A stretch of DNA of 64,000 bases from an uncultured Prevotella sp. (GCA_934254985.1 CAKQMS010000001.1:128169-192168); one strand, 5' to 3'. Positions 8,524 to 17,801 are shown, counted from the first letter of the stretch. Numbers and translations are program-made. The notes: generated by a model not told the origin, from the letters alone.

Positions 8524-9039
8524 CTATATATCAAACTCCAATGTCGAATTTTGCTTGAAAGAAACTATACCGTTGTAAGCAGGAGATGATGAATTGTATT
8601 TACCATAGTAATCTGCGAAATACACCTTGAGGTGATATTTGTTAGATGTCAGATTAGATAGTTTAAAACCTACATCATATTTACAATAGCAATCAACCTC
8701 AACCGTAGGATCTTCCTTATAAGGAGCTATCACTATTTTTATTTCATCTTGTTGCGAGTCTACTTGGGCGTTGATTCTCTCTGTTACGCAGTCGTATTGC
8801 AAGTCTGTAATACGGAATGAAGCTACACCTTTGTCGCCTACAGATATCATTATCTTAGGAGTCTTCTCCTTTTCTTCTTCATAAAAATCAGATTGGCTTT
8901 CTTCTAATGAATACGAAGTTTTGCAGCCAGTATCTACCAAGTCGCTTAACTTTACTGGCTCCATCAAGCTTTGCTCTGATGAACAAGCTGTCAATGCTGT
9001 TAATCCCAGCATAACAAATCCAAACAATTGTACTTTCAT
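8524..9039 (-). CDS. Hypothetical lipoprotein
   Basis: Protein of 171 residues with a lipoprotein signal peptide; the lipobox LTAC places the lipidated cysteine at about residue 19. The mature part is acidic and beta-rich, with four further cysteines (DTGC, YDC, and the pair in DCYCKYD) that could form disulfides in the periplasm. It contains segments reminiscent of an immunoglobulin-like fold (VASFRITDLQYDC; YHLKVYFADYYGKY), but no family is recognised. It begins 4 nt after the oxidoreductase gene, so it is almost certainly the last gene of the same transcript, and it ends at a bidirectional terminator. Confidence 0.7.
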   Translation of the reverse strand: MKVQLFGFVMLGLTALTACSSEQSLMEPVKLSDLVDTGCKTSYSLEESQSDFYEEEKEKTPKIMISVGDKGVASFRITDLQYDCVTERINAQVDSQQDEIKIVIAPYKEDPTVEVDCYCKYDVGFKLSNLTSNKYHLKVYFADYYGKYNSSSPAYNGIVSFKQNSTLEFDI

Positions 9040-9043
9040 AAGC

Positions 9044-10090
9044 CTATTTTTTTATAATTGAACGAATAAAATCCATTAAGGAATAAGTATCTATAAATGT
9101 TTCTAAAGATTGCGGTCTGCAATTACCTTTCCCTTCAACAGCATCCACAAAACTCTTTATAGCTCCATAATAGCCTTGTGTGAATATCTGATTGTTTTGC
9201 ATCAAAGGTACGAAATTATTTCTACCAAACAACTCCGTTGTCACATTTTTATGGTCAAAGACCTTTTCCAAAGGTACTCCACAAATAACATGTGGTTTCT
9301 GTTTGAAGGTAAGGCTATCCATCTGTCCCAATGTATAAATGCCTTTATTAGTATTTATAGTCATGCTTTCTTGTGCGTCAGACCAAGAATAGCCTGTGGA
9401 AAGTTCCAAAATTCCTGTAGCATTAGCATGCTTAAGCACCAGCATCAATGTATGTCCATTGATGGATTCCACACATCTAACATCAGGTTTTCCAAACAGA
9501 TATATTACACTATCTAAAGGATGGATAAAGAGATCGAGAAGAGTATCACCCTCAGGATAGGTACCTGTCAAGTATTTCAAGTTGTATGTTATTGTACCCT
9601 TACAACTCTGCAATTCTTTTTTCAAAATTTGCATTGCTGGTGCATAGCGCTTTTGCAAGTCAACAACTGCTAAAACTTTAACTTGCTTCTGTAATTCAAC
9701 CAAACACATCAACTCTTCGGTGCATGAACATGGAGGTTTCTCTATAAACAAAGCCTTTTTATGCTCTAACACCTTTGACGCAATAGAGAAATGTGACTTT
9801 GGTGAAGCCGATACAAATACGCCCTTAATTTCTTCGTCTTTCAATATATCATCCAATGATGTCGTGGCATGAACATTAGGAAAGGCTTCTTCTATCAAGC
9901 ATAGCTTGCTCGGAGATTTACAGCAGATGTACTTTAATGGTACATGCAGATAGTCGAGCACAGGGTAGAGATTGTTTGTGCTATGATTTCCTATACCCAC
10001 AAAGGCGTACTTGCCCCTATAGTTTTGCTGCAACAATCTAATACTTCGTATATGTTTATAACGGTCTATTATGTTTTTAATATATTCCAT
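9044..10090 (-). CDS. Gfo/Idh/MocA family oxidoreductase
   Basis: Predicted NAD(P)-dependent sugar or cyclitol dehydrogenase of 348 residues. The Rossmann nucleotide loop is VGIGNHS (about residues 31-37), and the family signature EKPP is at about residues 117-120. The C-terminal alpha/beta domain is typical of the family. The start at 10090 was chosen because its ATG overlaps the stop codon of the upstream radical SAM gene by one base (TAATG), a standard translational-coupling arrangement; the frame extends a little further upstream inside that gene. Substrate unknown; pairing with a radical SAM/SPASM enzyme suggests modification of a sugar, peptide or envelope metabolite. Confidence 0.85.
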   Translation of the reverse strand: MEYIKNIIDRYKHIRSIRLLQQNYRGKYAFVGIGNHSTNNLYPVLDYLHVPLKYICCKSPSKLCLIEEAFPNVHATTSLDDILKDEEIKGVFVSASPKSHFSIASKVLEHKKALFIEKPPCSCTEELMCLVELQKQVKVLAVVDLQKRYAPAMQILKKELQSCKGTITYNLKYLTGTYPEGDTLLDLFIHPLDSVIYLFGKPDVRCVESINGHTLMLVLKHANATGILELSTGYSWSDAQESMTINTNKGIYTLGQMDSLTFKQKPHVICGVPLEKVFDHKNVTTELFGRNNFVPLMQNNQIFTQGYYGAIKSFVDAVEGKGNCRPQSLETFIDTYSLMDFIRSIIKK

Positions 10091-11157
10091 TAGCAAATAG
10101 TATTTTTGATGTATCTCTGATAAGTCACTGCGATATTGTCTGTCCATTGATATTTGCCATAGAAAAGTTCGATTATTCTCTTAGGCAAGAATCTTTCGAG
10201 GTTACGCAGCAGGATGATGTCATACTTGCGATGAAAGTTTATCCAACAGGCATTGCACTCTTTAGAGTATCGGCATTGTACTTTTGTCGTCTGCCGTGAA
10301 TTGAATATTTCATCCAATGAATGCTCATAAACATTACCTAACTTTACACCTAAGTTCTGACACAATGGAACATCGCCATTTGAATGAATCACCAGCTCGC
10401 TAAATATGCTTTGACAACGCAACTTCAATTTACCATTTCTCCATTCTTTATACAAAGCCACGAAGTCGAAGTTCTCTTCTGTGTCGTGAATGCTCTTAGG
10501 AATATTCTGAATGTAATGAGCCATATCGACAGAAAGCAAATCTGCAGTAGTATCAAAGAAGTCCATTGTTCCATAAATACCGATGCGTATGTCGACATCG
10601 TATTTCTTAGCGATTCCTATCACGTAGTTCATATCCTTAAAGCTGTTCCATGGAGATAGACAAAACATCAAAGAAATATCAACATCATCCTTTAAAGATT
10701 CAACAACTTCTATCACTTTATCATGCCCATTGCAACCTCTCATAGCTTTGTATGTTTCCTTATCACCATCAAGCGATACGTACAGATGATTAGGATGATA
10801 GCGTCTAACTGCTTCAATAACCTTTTGAGGTGCAAGGCAATTTGATAATAGCGTATAGTTAGGATGATTATTCTTAAACCATTCCATGATTGCATCTGCC
10901 TCTGGATGCAACAGGAACTCTCCTCCCTCCAAACCAACAACAGTATTCCTCGCAACACACTTGCTCGCCATTATCTCCTTTATTTTCGATAAGGATAGAT
11001 GCTCTTCTGGCTTCTGCCATATTGAACAATGTTTGCAACGTGACTGGCACTTGGTGGTAGAGTAAATCATCAAAGTGCTCAGTCTTTTGTGATGCGGACG
11101 AATGATATTGTTGAGGTATAGCACCCCATTTCGTAAATAGTCTATAGTCTTGTACAT
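10090..11157 (-). CDS. Radical SAM protein with SPASM-like C-terminus
   Basis: Protein of 355 residues. The radical SAM [4Fe-4S] motif CxxxCxxC is at C37, C41 and C44 (TKCQSRCKHCSIW), followed by a GGEFLL motif that normally contacts SAM. The C-terminal part has cysteines around HSNGDVPLCQN, VQCRYSKECNACW, which fits a SPASM or twitch domain holding an auxiliary Fe-S cluster. Members act on peptides, sugars or protein side chains. No precursor peptide gene was seen next to it. It is coupled to the downstream Gfo/Idh/MocA gene by a TAATG overlap and lies 76 nt after the sigma factor-barrel gene, with a stem-loop in the gap. Reaction unknown. Confidence 0.85.
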   Translation of the reverse strand: MYKTIDYLRNGVLYLNNIIRPHHKRLSTLMIYSTTKCQSRCKHCSIWQKPEEHLSLSKIKEIMASKCVARNTVVGLEGGEFLLHPEADAIMEWFKNNHPNYTLLSNCLAPQKVIEAVRRYHPNHLYVSLDGDKETYKAMRGCNGHDKVIEVVESLKDDVDISLMFCLSPWNSFKDMNYVIGIAKKYDVDIRIGIYGTMDFFDTTADLLSVDMAHYIQNIPKSIHDTEENFDFVALYKEWRNGKLKLRCQSIFSELVIHSNGDVPLCQNLGVKLGNVYEHSLDEIFNSRQTTKVQCRYSKECNACWINFHRKYDIILLRNLERFLPKRIIELFYGKYQWTDNIAVTYQRYIKNTIC

Positions 11158-11162
11158 TTTAA

Positions 11163-11216
11163 TCTTTCAAAGCTTTTGTGCTTCTATTAGTAAAGAGGCA
11201 ACAAAAGCCAGAAAGA
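11163..11216 (-). promoter_or_regulatory. Stem-loop between the sigma-barrel gene and the radical SAM gene
   Basis: Two stacked inverted repeats: TCTTTC/GAAAGA (11163-11168 and 11211-11216) and GCTTTTGT/ACAAAAGC (11172-11179 and 11201-11208). No T-tract follows on the minus strand, so it could be an attenuator or processing site rather than a terminator. Confidence 0.45.
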
Positions 11217-11233
11217 CTGCATAAGGGACATCA

Positions 11234-12952
11234 TTACCATGTAAACCTAATGCCAAATGGTATGGTGATTGTGAATGGATGCTCTGTCCATATAGTATGA
11301 ACGGAACTACCATTTGGTATATACCAATTCAGCGATGGCTCCAAATATATTCCCCAATTAGGCGCAAACTTATATTGCACACCAACACTTGTGCCTACGC
11401 TCCATTGTAGCGAAGGTGAGAAATGCCAATTGTTAGTATATGGCGTATTCTCTCCCACTACATACTTTTCATTTGTTTTACCGTATACAGGTATATGCAT
11501 AGTACCACCTAACGATGAATACATAGACCACTTCTTGACATTGAGCCATCTATATGCCACTTGCAAAGGAATTCCCAGGTAATGAACATTTTGCTTTCGC
11601 TTAATGTAATAAGTATCTTCTCCTAAGGTGAAGTCGGACTTCAAAAGAGAATACTTCAAACCTGTAGACATACTCCAATTATTTCCCAACAACTTTGTTA
11701 CCGAAATACCAAAGGTTATTGGCTTGTCATGATGTTCATGCTCTACGATTTTGCCATCGTTCTTTATATTGTTGTTTATATTATTCTTATTATTGAGAGC
11801 AATCTCCTTAAGAGCTTTCTCTTCTTCCGACAATCCTTCATGTTCTTTGGTCTGCAAATAATTATAATATTCTTCCCAAGTAGAGAACTTGGTAGGAGCC
11901 ACAGGGCCATCAGGACCATCAGGACCATCAGGACCAGGTACCCCACTTCCTATATTACCACTTAATATCTTATAAGCATTTTGAGCCAAGGTTGTGCCCA
12001 ACGAACTAGCCGCAAGCAAATGCCACTTATGCTTTTTATGAAGAGTCGTTTCTTCGGTTATATATGGTTTATCATATTCGTGCCTGAGTATTCTTGTAGT
12101 ATCAGGAACAATGCTATCATTCTTTGTTTCTGCAATATGAATGTTGTCCAAGGTATTTTGAATCTGAAGTGAGTCGATAGCAGGTATAGAATCAGATATT
12201 GTCTGAGCGATATTTGGATAGATTTCCTTTGCTACAATAATCTGTATTTTATCCTTTTGAGTTGGCTTTTCCTCCATTTGCTTCTTAGCAATCTTCGTCC
12301 TACCTTTACCATCCTTTTTTATCTGTGCGGTCTTTATGTCTTCATTTTTTATATTGTACTTTCGCCATAAGATACGATATAGAGGTATACTAATAAAGAC
12401 AATTGAGACTATAGCTAACATTCGTTTGTTGATAATCTTTCTCAACATGGCTTTAGCTCTTGCTAATTGTGAAGAAGAACTATGTGGTTCTATTCCCAAT
12501 ATTTCAGCAATCTCTTTATGAGAATATCCTTCTATCACAGCCATCTGGAAAACCTTACTATAACCTGTAGGTAATTGGCTTATGATTTCCCTAATCTCCT
12601 TTTCCTCTAACAAATTCTCTGGAGTGGAACTCTCTTCTACATATAATTCCTCATCTATAAGTGACGAGAAAGGTATTAATTTACCTTTTTGCTTATACTT
12701 CTGTAACTTCAAAGCCTCATTTCTTGCAATAGCACACACCCATTCTCCAAATTTTGAAGCGTCTCTGAGTTGATGAAGAGAATAATAAGCACGTATAAAC
12801 ACCACTTGGACGAGGTCATTCAATACGTCCTCGTCCTCATTGGTAATATTGAAGCATACTTTTCTCACCATTGGTGTATATGCCTCAATTAGTATTGCTA
12901 AAGCAGTTGTATCTCCAGTCTTTACTCGCCTTACTATCTCTATAATATCCAT
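11234..12952 (-). CDS. ECF sigma factor fused through one TM helix to an outer-membrane beta-barrel
   Basis: Protein of 572 residues from the ATG at 12952. Residues about 18-88 are a sigma-70 region 2 (including ASKFGEWVCAIARNEALK) and about 115-173 a region 4 with helix-turn-helix (GYSHKEIAEILG). A single hydrophobic helix follows at about 178-196 (MLAIVSIVFISIPLYRILW). A long polar region (about 200-405) includes a PGPDGPDGPDGPV repeat. The last 160 residues alternate like an eight-stranded porin-type barrel (GISVTKLLGNNWSMSTGLKY, LGIPLQVAYRW, SVGVQYKF) and end in RFTW, an aromatic C-terminus as used for BAM recognition. The sigma domain should be cytoplasmic and the barrel in the outer membrane, so one chain may span the envelope. 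No anti-sigma domain is visible. The frame is open 31 codons upstream, but the conserved sigma start supports the inner ATG. Confidence 0.85.
   Translation of the reverse strand: MDIIEIVRRVKTGDTTALAILIEAYTPMVRKVCFNITNEDEDVLNDLVQVVFIRAYYSLHQLRDASKFGEWVCAIARNEALKLQKYKQKGKLIPFSSLIDEELYVEESSTPENLLEEKEIREIISQLPTGYSKVFQMAVIEGYSHKEIAEILGIEPHSSSSQLARAKAMLRKIINKRMLAIVSIVFISIPLYRILWRKYNIKNEDIKTAQIKKDGKGRTKIAKKQMEEKPTQKDKIQIIVAKEIYPNIAQTISDSIPAIDSLQIQNTLDNIHIAETKNDSIVPDTTRILRHEYDKPYITEETTLHKKHKWHLLAASSLGTTLAQNAYKILSGNIGSGVPGPDGPDGPDGPVAPTKFSTWEEYYNYLQTKEHEGLSEEEKALKEIALNNKNNINNNIKNDGKIVEHEHHDKPITFGISVTKLLGNNWSMSTGLKYSLLKSDFTLGEDTYYIKRKQNVHYLGIPLQVAYRWLNVKKWSMYSSLGGTMHIPVYGKTNEKYVVGENTPYTNNWHFSPSLQWSVGTSVGVQYKFAPNWGIYLEPSLNWYIPNGSSVHTIWTEHPFTITIPFGIRFTW
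11905..11936 (-). repeat. 9-bp tandem repeat in the linker of the sigma-barrel gene
   Basis: About three and a half copies of GGACCATCA in tandem; they encode the GPD-type tripeptide repeat in the periplasmic linker and can expand or contract in frame. Confidence 0.75.
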
Positions 12953-13057
12953 ATTTATGGTAAATGTACTTTTGGTGCTTTCTTTTATAAAGATAGACAG
13001 AAACAAGAAAAGACTGCATGGCTTATTGTTAATAAACGATAACAATAAGTTTTTTAC

Positions 13058-14020
13058 TTACCACTTCAGCTTACCATACTTCTCTTTATACCACAGTTGC
13101 CAACCATTGACAAGGTTTTGCCAAACAACATAGGCACCGGGAGCAACGGCTGCAAGAGGATTAAGGAAGGTGAGGGTGAGCCAAATGGCTACGATAGTGT
13201 TCTTTTGTCCGAGAGCCTGGCCTGCGCTGATGCTGGCACCATAATGGCGACCAACGGCTTTGCCTATGGCAAACTGAATGAGGCATACTACTAATGGAAC
13301 AATAAGCAAGAGAGCCAAAATATAGCCAGAAACTTGAGCGTGAATGATGTTGCGAACGGTCTCACCCATAAGGATAGTGAGGTTGAAACACCACATATAA
13401 AATCCTAAATCCTTTATGCTCTTTACCTTGTCGACAAAGCGAGGTAAGAACTTACGGCTGAGCAAAGCTAAGAGCAATGGAACTACAAGCACCGTGGTTA
13501 CATTGCGAAACACCATCATGCTCATATATAAGAATGTGACGTTGGCACCTTTTTCTACCATAGGAAAGAGCAAAGGAATGATAACCATGGTGAAGATGTT
13601 GGCGATGACGGTATATGTGGTAAGCGAACCAATGCTTCCACCAAGTTTTTCTGTAACCACAGCCACAGCTGCTGCAGTAGGACAAATAAAGCAGATAAAA
13701 GCTGCTTCGAGCACAAGCTTTACATTGTATGATGCACCAAAGAGATAGATGGCTACAACCATTGATGCAGCCAAGGATGTGCGAATAATTTGGAGGATAA
13801 AATGCCATTTTTGTGGGCGCATTTCCTTTATCTCTATCTTACAGAAGGTTACATAGAGCAAAGCAAATAGCACTACAGGCATGAGAGATATAAGGTGTGG
13901 ACCTACAGCATCGCCTATAGGTTCGAGAAAGGGAATGTTGGCAAACAACAGATAGCCTATAGCTCCTAATACAAGTGAGCAAGGCAACGCAAATCTACGA
14001 AAGAATCTCCACAAAGCCAT
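13058..14020 (-). CDS. Bile acid:sodium symporter-like (BASS) family transporter
   Basis: Membrane protein of 320 residues with nine to ten hydrophobic helices. The segment FICPTAAAVAVVTEKLGGS and the later SAGQALGQKNTIVAIWLTLTFLNPLAAVAPGAYVVWQN match the two repeated halves of BASS-type carriers, which move organic anions with sodium. The ATG at 14020 (MALWRFFRR) was chosen: the frame continues 43 codons upstream, but that part is low-complexity and derives from the TATATA-rich tract. It lies between the sigma-barrel gene and typA on the same strand, after the typA terminator. Substrate unknown; bile acids need not be the cargo. Confidence 0.8.
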   Translation of the reverse strand: MALWRFFRRFALPCSLVLGAIGYLLFANIPFLEPIGDAVGPHLISLMPVVLFALLYVTFCKIEIKEMRPQKWHFILQIIRTSLAASMVVAIYLFGASYNVKLVLEAAFICFICPTAAAVAVVTEKLGGSIGSLTTYTVIANIFTMVIIPLLFPMVEKGANVTFLYMSMMVFRNVTTVLVVPLLLALLSRKFLPRFVDKVKSIKDLGFYMWCFNLTILMGETVRNIIHAQVSGYILALLLIVPLVVCLIQFAIGKAVGRHYGASISAGQALGQKNTIVAIWLTLTFLNPLAAVAPGAYVVWQNLVNGWQLWYKEKYGKLKW

Positions 14021-14131
14021 AATACAGATGTTTTTATTTAGGGGAGTTAGAGATAGTGAGAACTCAAAATTGTTGGTATATATATGTATATATAATATAA
14101 GGTATATATATAAATATGTATATATAAAAAT

Positions 14132-14159
14132 AGGAGGAAGTTCAAACAAACTTCCTCCT
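14132..14159 (-). terminator. Intrinsic terminator of typA
   Basis: Stem AGGAGGAAGTT / AACTTCCTCCT (14132-14142 and 14149-14159), followed on the minus strand by ATTTTTATATA. It is adjacent to a long TATATA-rich tract at about 14080-14128. Confidence 0.8.
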
Positions 14160-14175
14160 TATTTATGTATAGGAA

Positions 14176-15978
14176 CTATTCCTTGTTTGCTCTCTTACGC
14201 TCGAGGTGATCGAGAATAATCTTGCGCATACGCATGCTCTTAGGAGTAACCTCAACGAGCTCGTCGCCCTTGATATACTCAAGACATTCCTCAAGACTCA
14301 TCACAGTCTTAGGGATAACGCGTGCCTTTTCATCAGAACCTGAAGCACGAACGTTGGTAAGCTGCTTAGCCTTAGTAACGTTGATTACAAGGTCGTTGTC
14401 GTGAACATGCTCGCCCACTACCTCGCCTGCATAAACCTCATCACCTGGATCGATGAAGAACTTACCACGATCCTGAAGCTTATCGATAGCATAAGCATAT
14501 GATGTACCAGTCTCGAGAGCTATCATCGAACCATTGGTACGACGCTGAATCTCGCCCTTGAAAGGCTGATAGTCTTTAAAGCGGTGTGCCATGATAGCCT
14601 CACCCTGAGATGCTGTAAGCACATTAGTACGCAAACCGATGATACCACGTGAAGGAATCTCGAACTCGATATTTACACGGTCAGCCTGGCTTTCCATAGA
14701 TGTCATCTCACCCTTACGGCGTGTCACCATATCAATCATCTTACTTGCAAACTCCTCAGGCACATTGATTGTGAGTTCCTCGATAGGCTCACACTTCACA
14801 CCATCGATAGTCTTGTAGATAACCTGTGGCTGACCAACCTGAAGCTCATAGCCTTCGCGACGCATAGTCTCGATAAGCACAGAGAGGTGGAGCACACCAC
14901 GTCCGCTAACAATCCACTTATCTGTACAATCCTCGAAAGGACGAACGCGAAGAGCAAGGTTCTTCTCCAACTCCTTATCCAAACGCTCCTGGATGTGGCG
15001 TGAAGTACAATATTTACCCTCTTTACCGAAGAATGGACTGTCGTTGATAGTGAAGAGCATGCTCATGGTAGGCTCATCGATAGCGATAGGAGGCAATGCT
15101 TCTGGATTGTCGTAGTCGCAGATGGTGTCACCAATCTCAAACTTCTCCAAACCGATAACAGCACAAATATCGCCAGACTCTACGCTGTCAGTCTTCTTAT
15201 GACCCATACCCTCAAAGGTATGAAGTTCCTTAATCTTGGTCTTCTCCATAGATCCGTCGCGATGGCAGATAGTAACATTCATACCATCCTTGAGTACACC
15301 ACGATGAACGCGACCTACGGCGATACGACCAGTATAGTTGCTATAGTCGAGAGATGTGATAAGCATCTGAGGAGTACCCTCAAGCTGCTTAGGGGCAGGG
15401 ATAACCTCAACTATCTTATCGAGAAGATAGTCGATATTGTCAGTAGGCTGATTCCACTCCTCAGCCATCCAGCCATTCTTAGCTGAACCATAAACTACAG
15501 GGAAATCGAGCTGATCTTCTGTAGCATTGAGAGAGAACATGAGGTCGAAGACCATTTCATATACCTCCTCAGGACGACAGTTAGGCTTGTCTACCTTGTT
15601 GACAACCACGATAGGCTTCAAACCAAGCTGCAAAGCTTTCTGCAACACGAAGCGAGTCTGAGGCATAGGACCTTCAAAAGCGTCGACGAGCAAAAGGCAT
15701 CCGTCTGCCATGTTAAGCACACGCTCTACCTCACCGCCGAAGTCAGAGTGTCCAGGAGTATCAAGAATATTAATTTTAGTACCTTTCCAATTAATGGAAA
15801 CGTTTTTAGAAAGAATTGTGATACCCCTCTCACGCTCGAGGTCGTTGGCATCAAGCACTTCGCCACTGTTATCCTGACCGTCGCGGAAAAGCTTTCCAGC
15901 GAGCATCATCTTGTCTACGAGAGTTGTCTTGCCATGGTCGACATGGGCAATAACTGCTATGTTTCTAATGTCTTGCAT
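14176..15978 (-). CDS. typA: Ribosome-associated GTPase TypA/BipA
   Basis: Translational GTPase of 600 residues, the usual family length. The G1 motif [11 protein letters not shown] lies near the N-terminus, followed by RGITILSKN (switch I), [12 protein letters not shown] (G3) and VVNKVDKP (G4, NKxD). Domains II, III and V and the BipA-specific C-terminus follow. TypA binds 70S ribosomes and helps large-subunit assembly and stress adaptation. The ATG at 15978 ([16 protein letters not shown]) fits the family start; the frame is open nine codons further upstream without homology. It is divergent from rpsO with about 130 nt between them, and a -7 element TAATTTTG is at 16003-16010. Confidence 0.97.
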   Translation of the reverse strand: MQDIRNIAVIAHVDHGKTTLVDKMMLAGKLFRDGQDNSGEVLDANDLERERGITILSKNVSINWKGTKINILDTPGHSDFGGEVERVLNMADGCLLLVDAFEGPMPQTRFVLQKALQLGLKPIVVVNKVDKPNCRPEEVYEMVFDLMFSLNATEDQLDFPVVYGSAKNGWMAEEWNQPTDNIDYLLDKIVEVIPAPKQLEGTPQMLITSLDYSNYTGRIAVGRVHRGVLKDGMNVTICHRDGSMEKTKIKELHTFEGMGHKKTDSVESGDICAVIGLEKFEIGDTICDYDNPEALPPIAIDEPTMSMLFTINDSPFFGKEGKYCTSRHIQERLDKELEKNLALRVRPFEDCTDKWIVSGRGVLHLSVLIETMRREGYELQVGQPQVIYKTIDGVKCEPIEELTINVPEEFASKMIDMVTRRKGEMTSMESQADRVNIEFEIPSRGIIGLRTNVLTASQGEAIMAHRFKDYQPFKGEIQRRTNGSMIALETGTSYAYAIDKLQDRGKFFIDPGDEVYAGEVVGEHVHDNDLVINVTKAKQLTNVRASGSDEKARVIPKTVMSLEECLEYIKGDELVEVTPKSMRMRKIILDHLERKRANKE

Positions 15979-16002
15979 TGTATATAATGTATAAATCAGG
16001 TG

Positions 16003-16010
16003 CAAAATTA
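16003..16010 (-). promoter_or_regulatory. -7 element TAATTTTG of typA
   Basis: TAnnTTTG match 24 nt before the typA start, divergent from the rpsO promoter. Confidence 0.55.
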
Positions 16011-16030
16011 CAAAAAAATATTGTATACTC

Positions 16031-16061
16031 TTGCCATTATAAGAAAAAAGTTGTAACTTTG
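16031..16061 (+). promoter_or_regulatory. Promoter of rpsO
   Basis: A -33 TTG at 16031-16033 and -7 TAACTTTG at 16054-16061 with 20 nt between, which fits the Bacteroidetes primary sigma consensus. Confidence 0.7.
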
Positions 16062-16105
16062 CATCCGCATTTGTGCAAACATTATTAATTATTTACAAAA
16101 AAGCT

Positions 16106-16375
16106 ATGTATTTAGACAAGGCAAAAAAAGAAGAGATCTTTGGTAAGTACGGAAAGTCTAACTCTGATACTGGTTCAGCTGAGAGCCAGATAGCATTGTT
16201 CTCATACCGTATTGCCCATTTGACGGAGCACGTTAAGAAGCACCGTAAAGATTATACTACCACACGTTCTTTGACTCAGTTGGTAGGAAAGCGCCGTGCA
16301 TTGCTCAATTACCTCTACGATCGCGACATCAATCGCTATCGTGCTATCATCAAGGCCCTCGGCCTCCGCAAGTAA
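16106..16375 (+). CDS. rpsO: 30S ribosomal protein S15
   Basis: Protein of 89 residues, the usual S15 length. The conserved core is clear: GKSNSDTGSAESQIALFSYRI, then LTEHVKKHRKDY and the C-terminal VGKRRALLNYL with YRAIIKALGLRK. S15 is a primary 16S rRNA-binding protein of the small subunit platform. The ATG at 16106 was chosen over an open upstream extension because the family begins MYLDxxKKEEI. It is monocistronic, with its own promoter and a strong terminator. Confidence 0.98.
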   Translation: MYLDKAKKEEIFGKYGKSNSDTGSAESQIALFSYRIAHLTEHVKKHRKDYTTTRSLTQLVGKRRALLNYLYDRDINRYRAIIKALGLRK

Positions 16376-16400
16376 TTGCAAGCAAGCACAAAAGAAACAA

Positions 16401-16430
16401 AGCCACATCCACTCGGATGTGGCTTTTTTG
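16401..16430 (+). terminator. Intrinsic terminator of rpsO
   Basis: Perfect 10-bp stem AGCCACATCC / GGATGTGGCT with loop ACTC, then six T residues. Confidence 0.95.
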
Positions 16431-16495
16431 TTTTATTACTGTTCAAGTAGGTTTGTGTTTTACTTTTAAAGACCTACAATAAATAGTAAAATTAA

Positions 16496-16530
16496 GGCCA
16501 TTGTTACTTGATTACCAAGTAGCAATGGTC
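16496..16530. terminator. Hairpin between rpsO and the zinc-ribbon gene, possible terminator of the minus-strand operon
   Basis: Stem GGCCATTGTTACTTG / CAAGTAGCAATGGTC (16496-16510 and 16516-16530, one mismatch) with loop ATTAC. On the minus strand it is followed by TTAATTTTACT. The remaining part of the 298-nt gap shows no gene. Confidence 0.5.
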
Positions 16531-16673
16531 TTTATTAGTAAGACGTACTTTTACGTTCAAACAAATGAGTTGCTAAGAAACGTAAAACAGAATACACTAA
16601 TTACTTATAATCGAATAATTAAGCATTATTCTGCAAGCACACAAAAAATCTTTTAGTAGGGATAACGAGACAT

Positions 16674-17768
16674 CTATAAGTTTGAAGCAGCTGACTGACG
16701 TGCGTTCCTTGATTCCGCCAATCTGTCATCAATATCCTTATTCATCTTCTTGTTGACGATAATCTTAGCTACAATCCATATTGCCAAATAAGCAAATGCA
16801 ACACCATAATTTGATAAATACCAAACAACAAAAAGAAGCAACCACAACCATTTCACAATGTTCTTTATCTTTTCCTTACCATTGACAAAATCAACCTCTT
16901 CTTGATCAACAGGATAAGTATAAGAATAATGCTGTCCAGTTCCGTCCATCATAAAGTTATACTTCTGATTGTCATAAGTATAATAAACAAACCAGAAAGG
17001 AACAAGCATGTACTCACCTTTAGTAGTTAAGCTACAACTAGAAGAAGCACGGAAATTTCGAATTTCCTGATTACCAATTTGATCTAACGCTGCTCGTTCG
17101 GCAGTATCGTCTACCAAGTTCTTACCATGCTTTTGCCAAACAAGTGTTTCATCAGCATTACGTGGTATTGTAATCAGATTAGAATCCTCTTCACCCAACA
17201 TTTCCGGATCGAACTTCTTTGACATCATCACATCATAAGGGAACTGCGACGTAAAGTTACGAAGTTCCTGAGGTAAGTCATCAGCACTTTCATTAGCAAG
17301 ACAAAGGAAACCAAAATTTCCAGAGGCATTACCATTCTGTGGACGCCATTTCTTTACATTTTTAGTACTAATCTTTTTACTATTGTCAGTCCAACTATCT
17401 GAGATTTTCACCTCTTGGTCGCTATAAGAAGACTCACAGCTCCATGAAGCCTGATATGTACCTTCATACAGATACATTGGGAGATAAGCACGGAACACAT
17501 TACCTGTATTAATTGCTTGGAATACATTCTTTGGAACATAATCTTGGTTGACCAAAGTATTTACCAAAGCACTTTCAAAATCCCCCTCCTGTGTCGTGAA
17601 AGGAATCATACGCTCAGGCATATCTTCCTTGCGAGTTTCTGCAACAGGATTAATGATTGTGTTTCCACATGCTGGACAAACTAAGGTTCTGTCAAATCTG
17701 CCGAATTTGGTAATCTTAGAACCACATGATGGGCAAGCAATCTTTTGTAATTCTCTTGTTTCTGCCAT
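16674..17768 (-). CDS. Zinc-ribbon membrane protein
   Basis: Protein of 364 residues and last gene of the UpxY-led operon. The N-terminus has a TFIIB-like zinc ribbon with cysteines at 12, 15, 31 and 34 (CPSCG and CPACG). A middle region of about 230 residues is soluble and tryptophan/tyrosine-rich (YLPMYLYEGTYQASW; LVPFWFVYYTYDNQKYNF). Two hydrophobic helices lie near the C-terminus (about 305-340). Zinc-ribbon proteins of this build commonly sit beside SPFH-domain proteins in bacteria, where their job is unknown. It starts 33 nt after the four-helix membrane protein gene. Role inferred: partner of the SPFH protein at the membrane. Confidence 0.65.
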   Translation of the reverse strand: MAETRELQKIACPSCGSKITKFGRFDRTLVCPACGNTIINPVAETRKEDMPERMIPFTTQEGDFESALVNTLVNQDYVPKNVFQAINTGNVFRAYLPMYLYEGTYQASWSCESSYSDQEVKISDSWTDNSKKISTKNVKKWRPQNGNASGNFGFLCLANESADDLPQELRNFTSQFPYDVMMSKKFDPEMLGEEDSNLITIPRNADETLVWQKHGKNLVDDTAERAALDQIGNQEIRNFRASSSCSLTTKGEYMLVPFWFVYYTYDNQKYNFMMDGTGQHYSYTYPVDQEEVDFVNGKEKIKNIVKWLWLLLFVVWYLSNYGVAFAYLAIWIVAKIIVNKKMNKDIDDRLAESRNARQSAASNL

Positions 17769-17801
17769 AAATTTAAGATTTAAATTGTTATTATTATATG
17801 A

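Noticed and set aside
8524..11157. Ribosomally made peptide cluster around the radical SAM gene
   Set aside because: No small precursor gene, peptidase or ABC exporter is adjacent, so this was not called.
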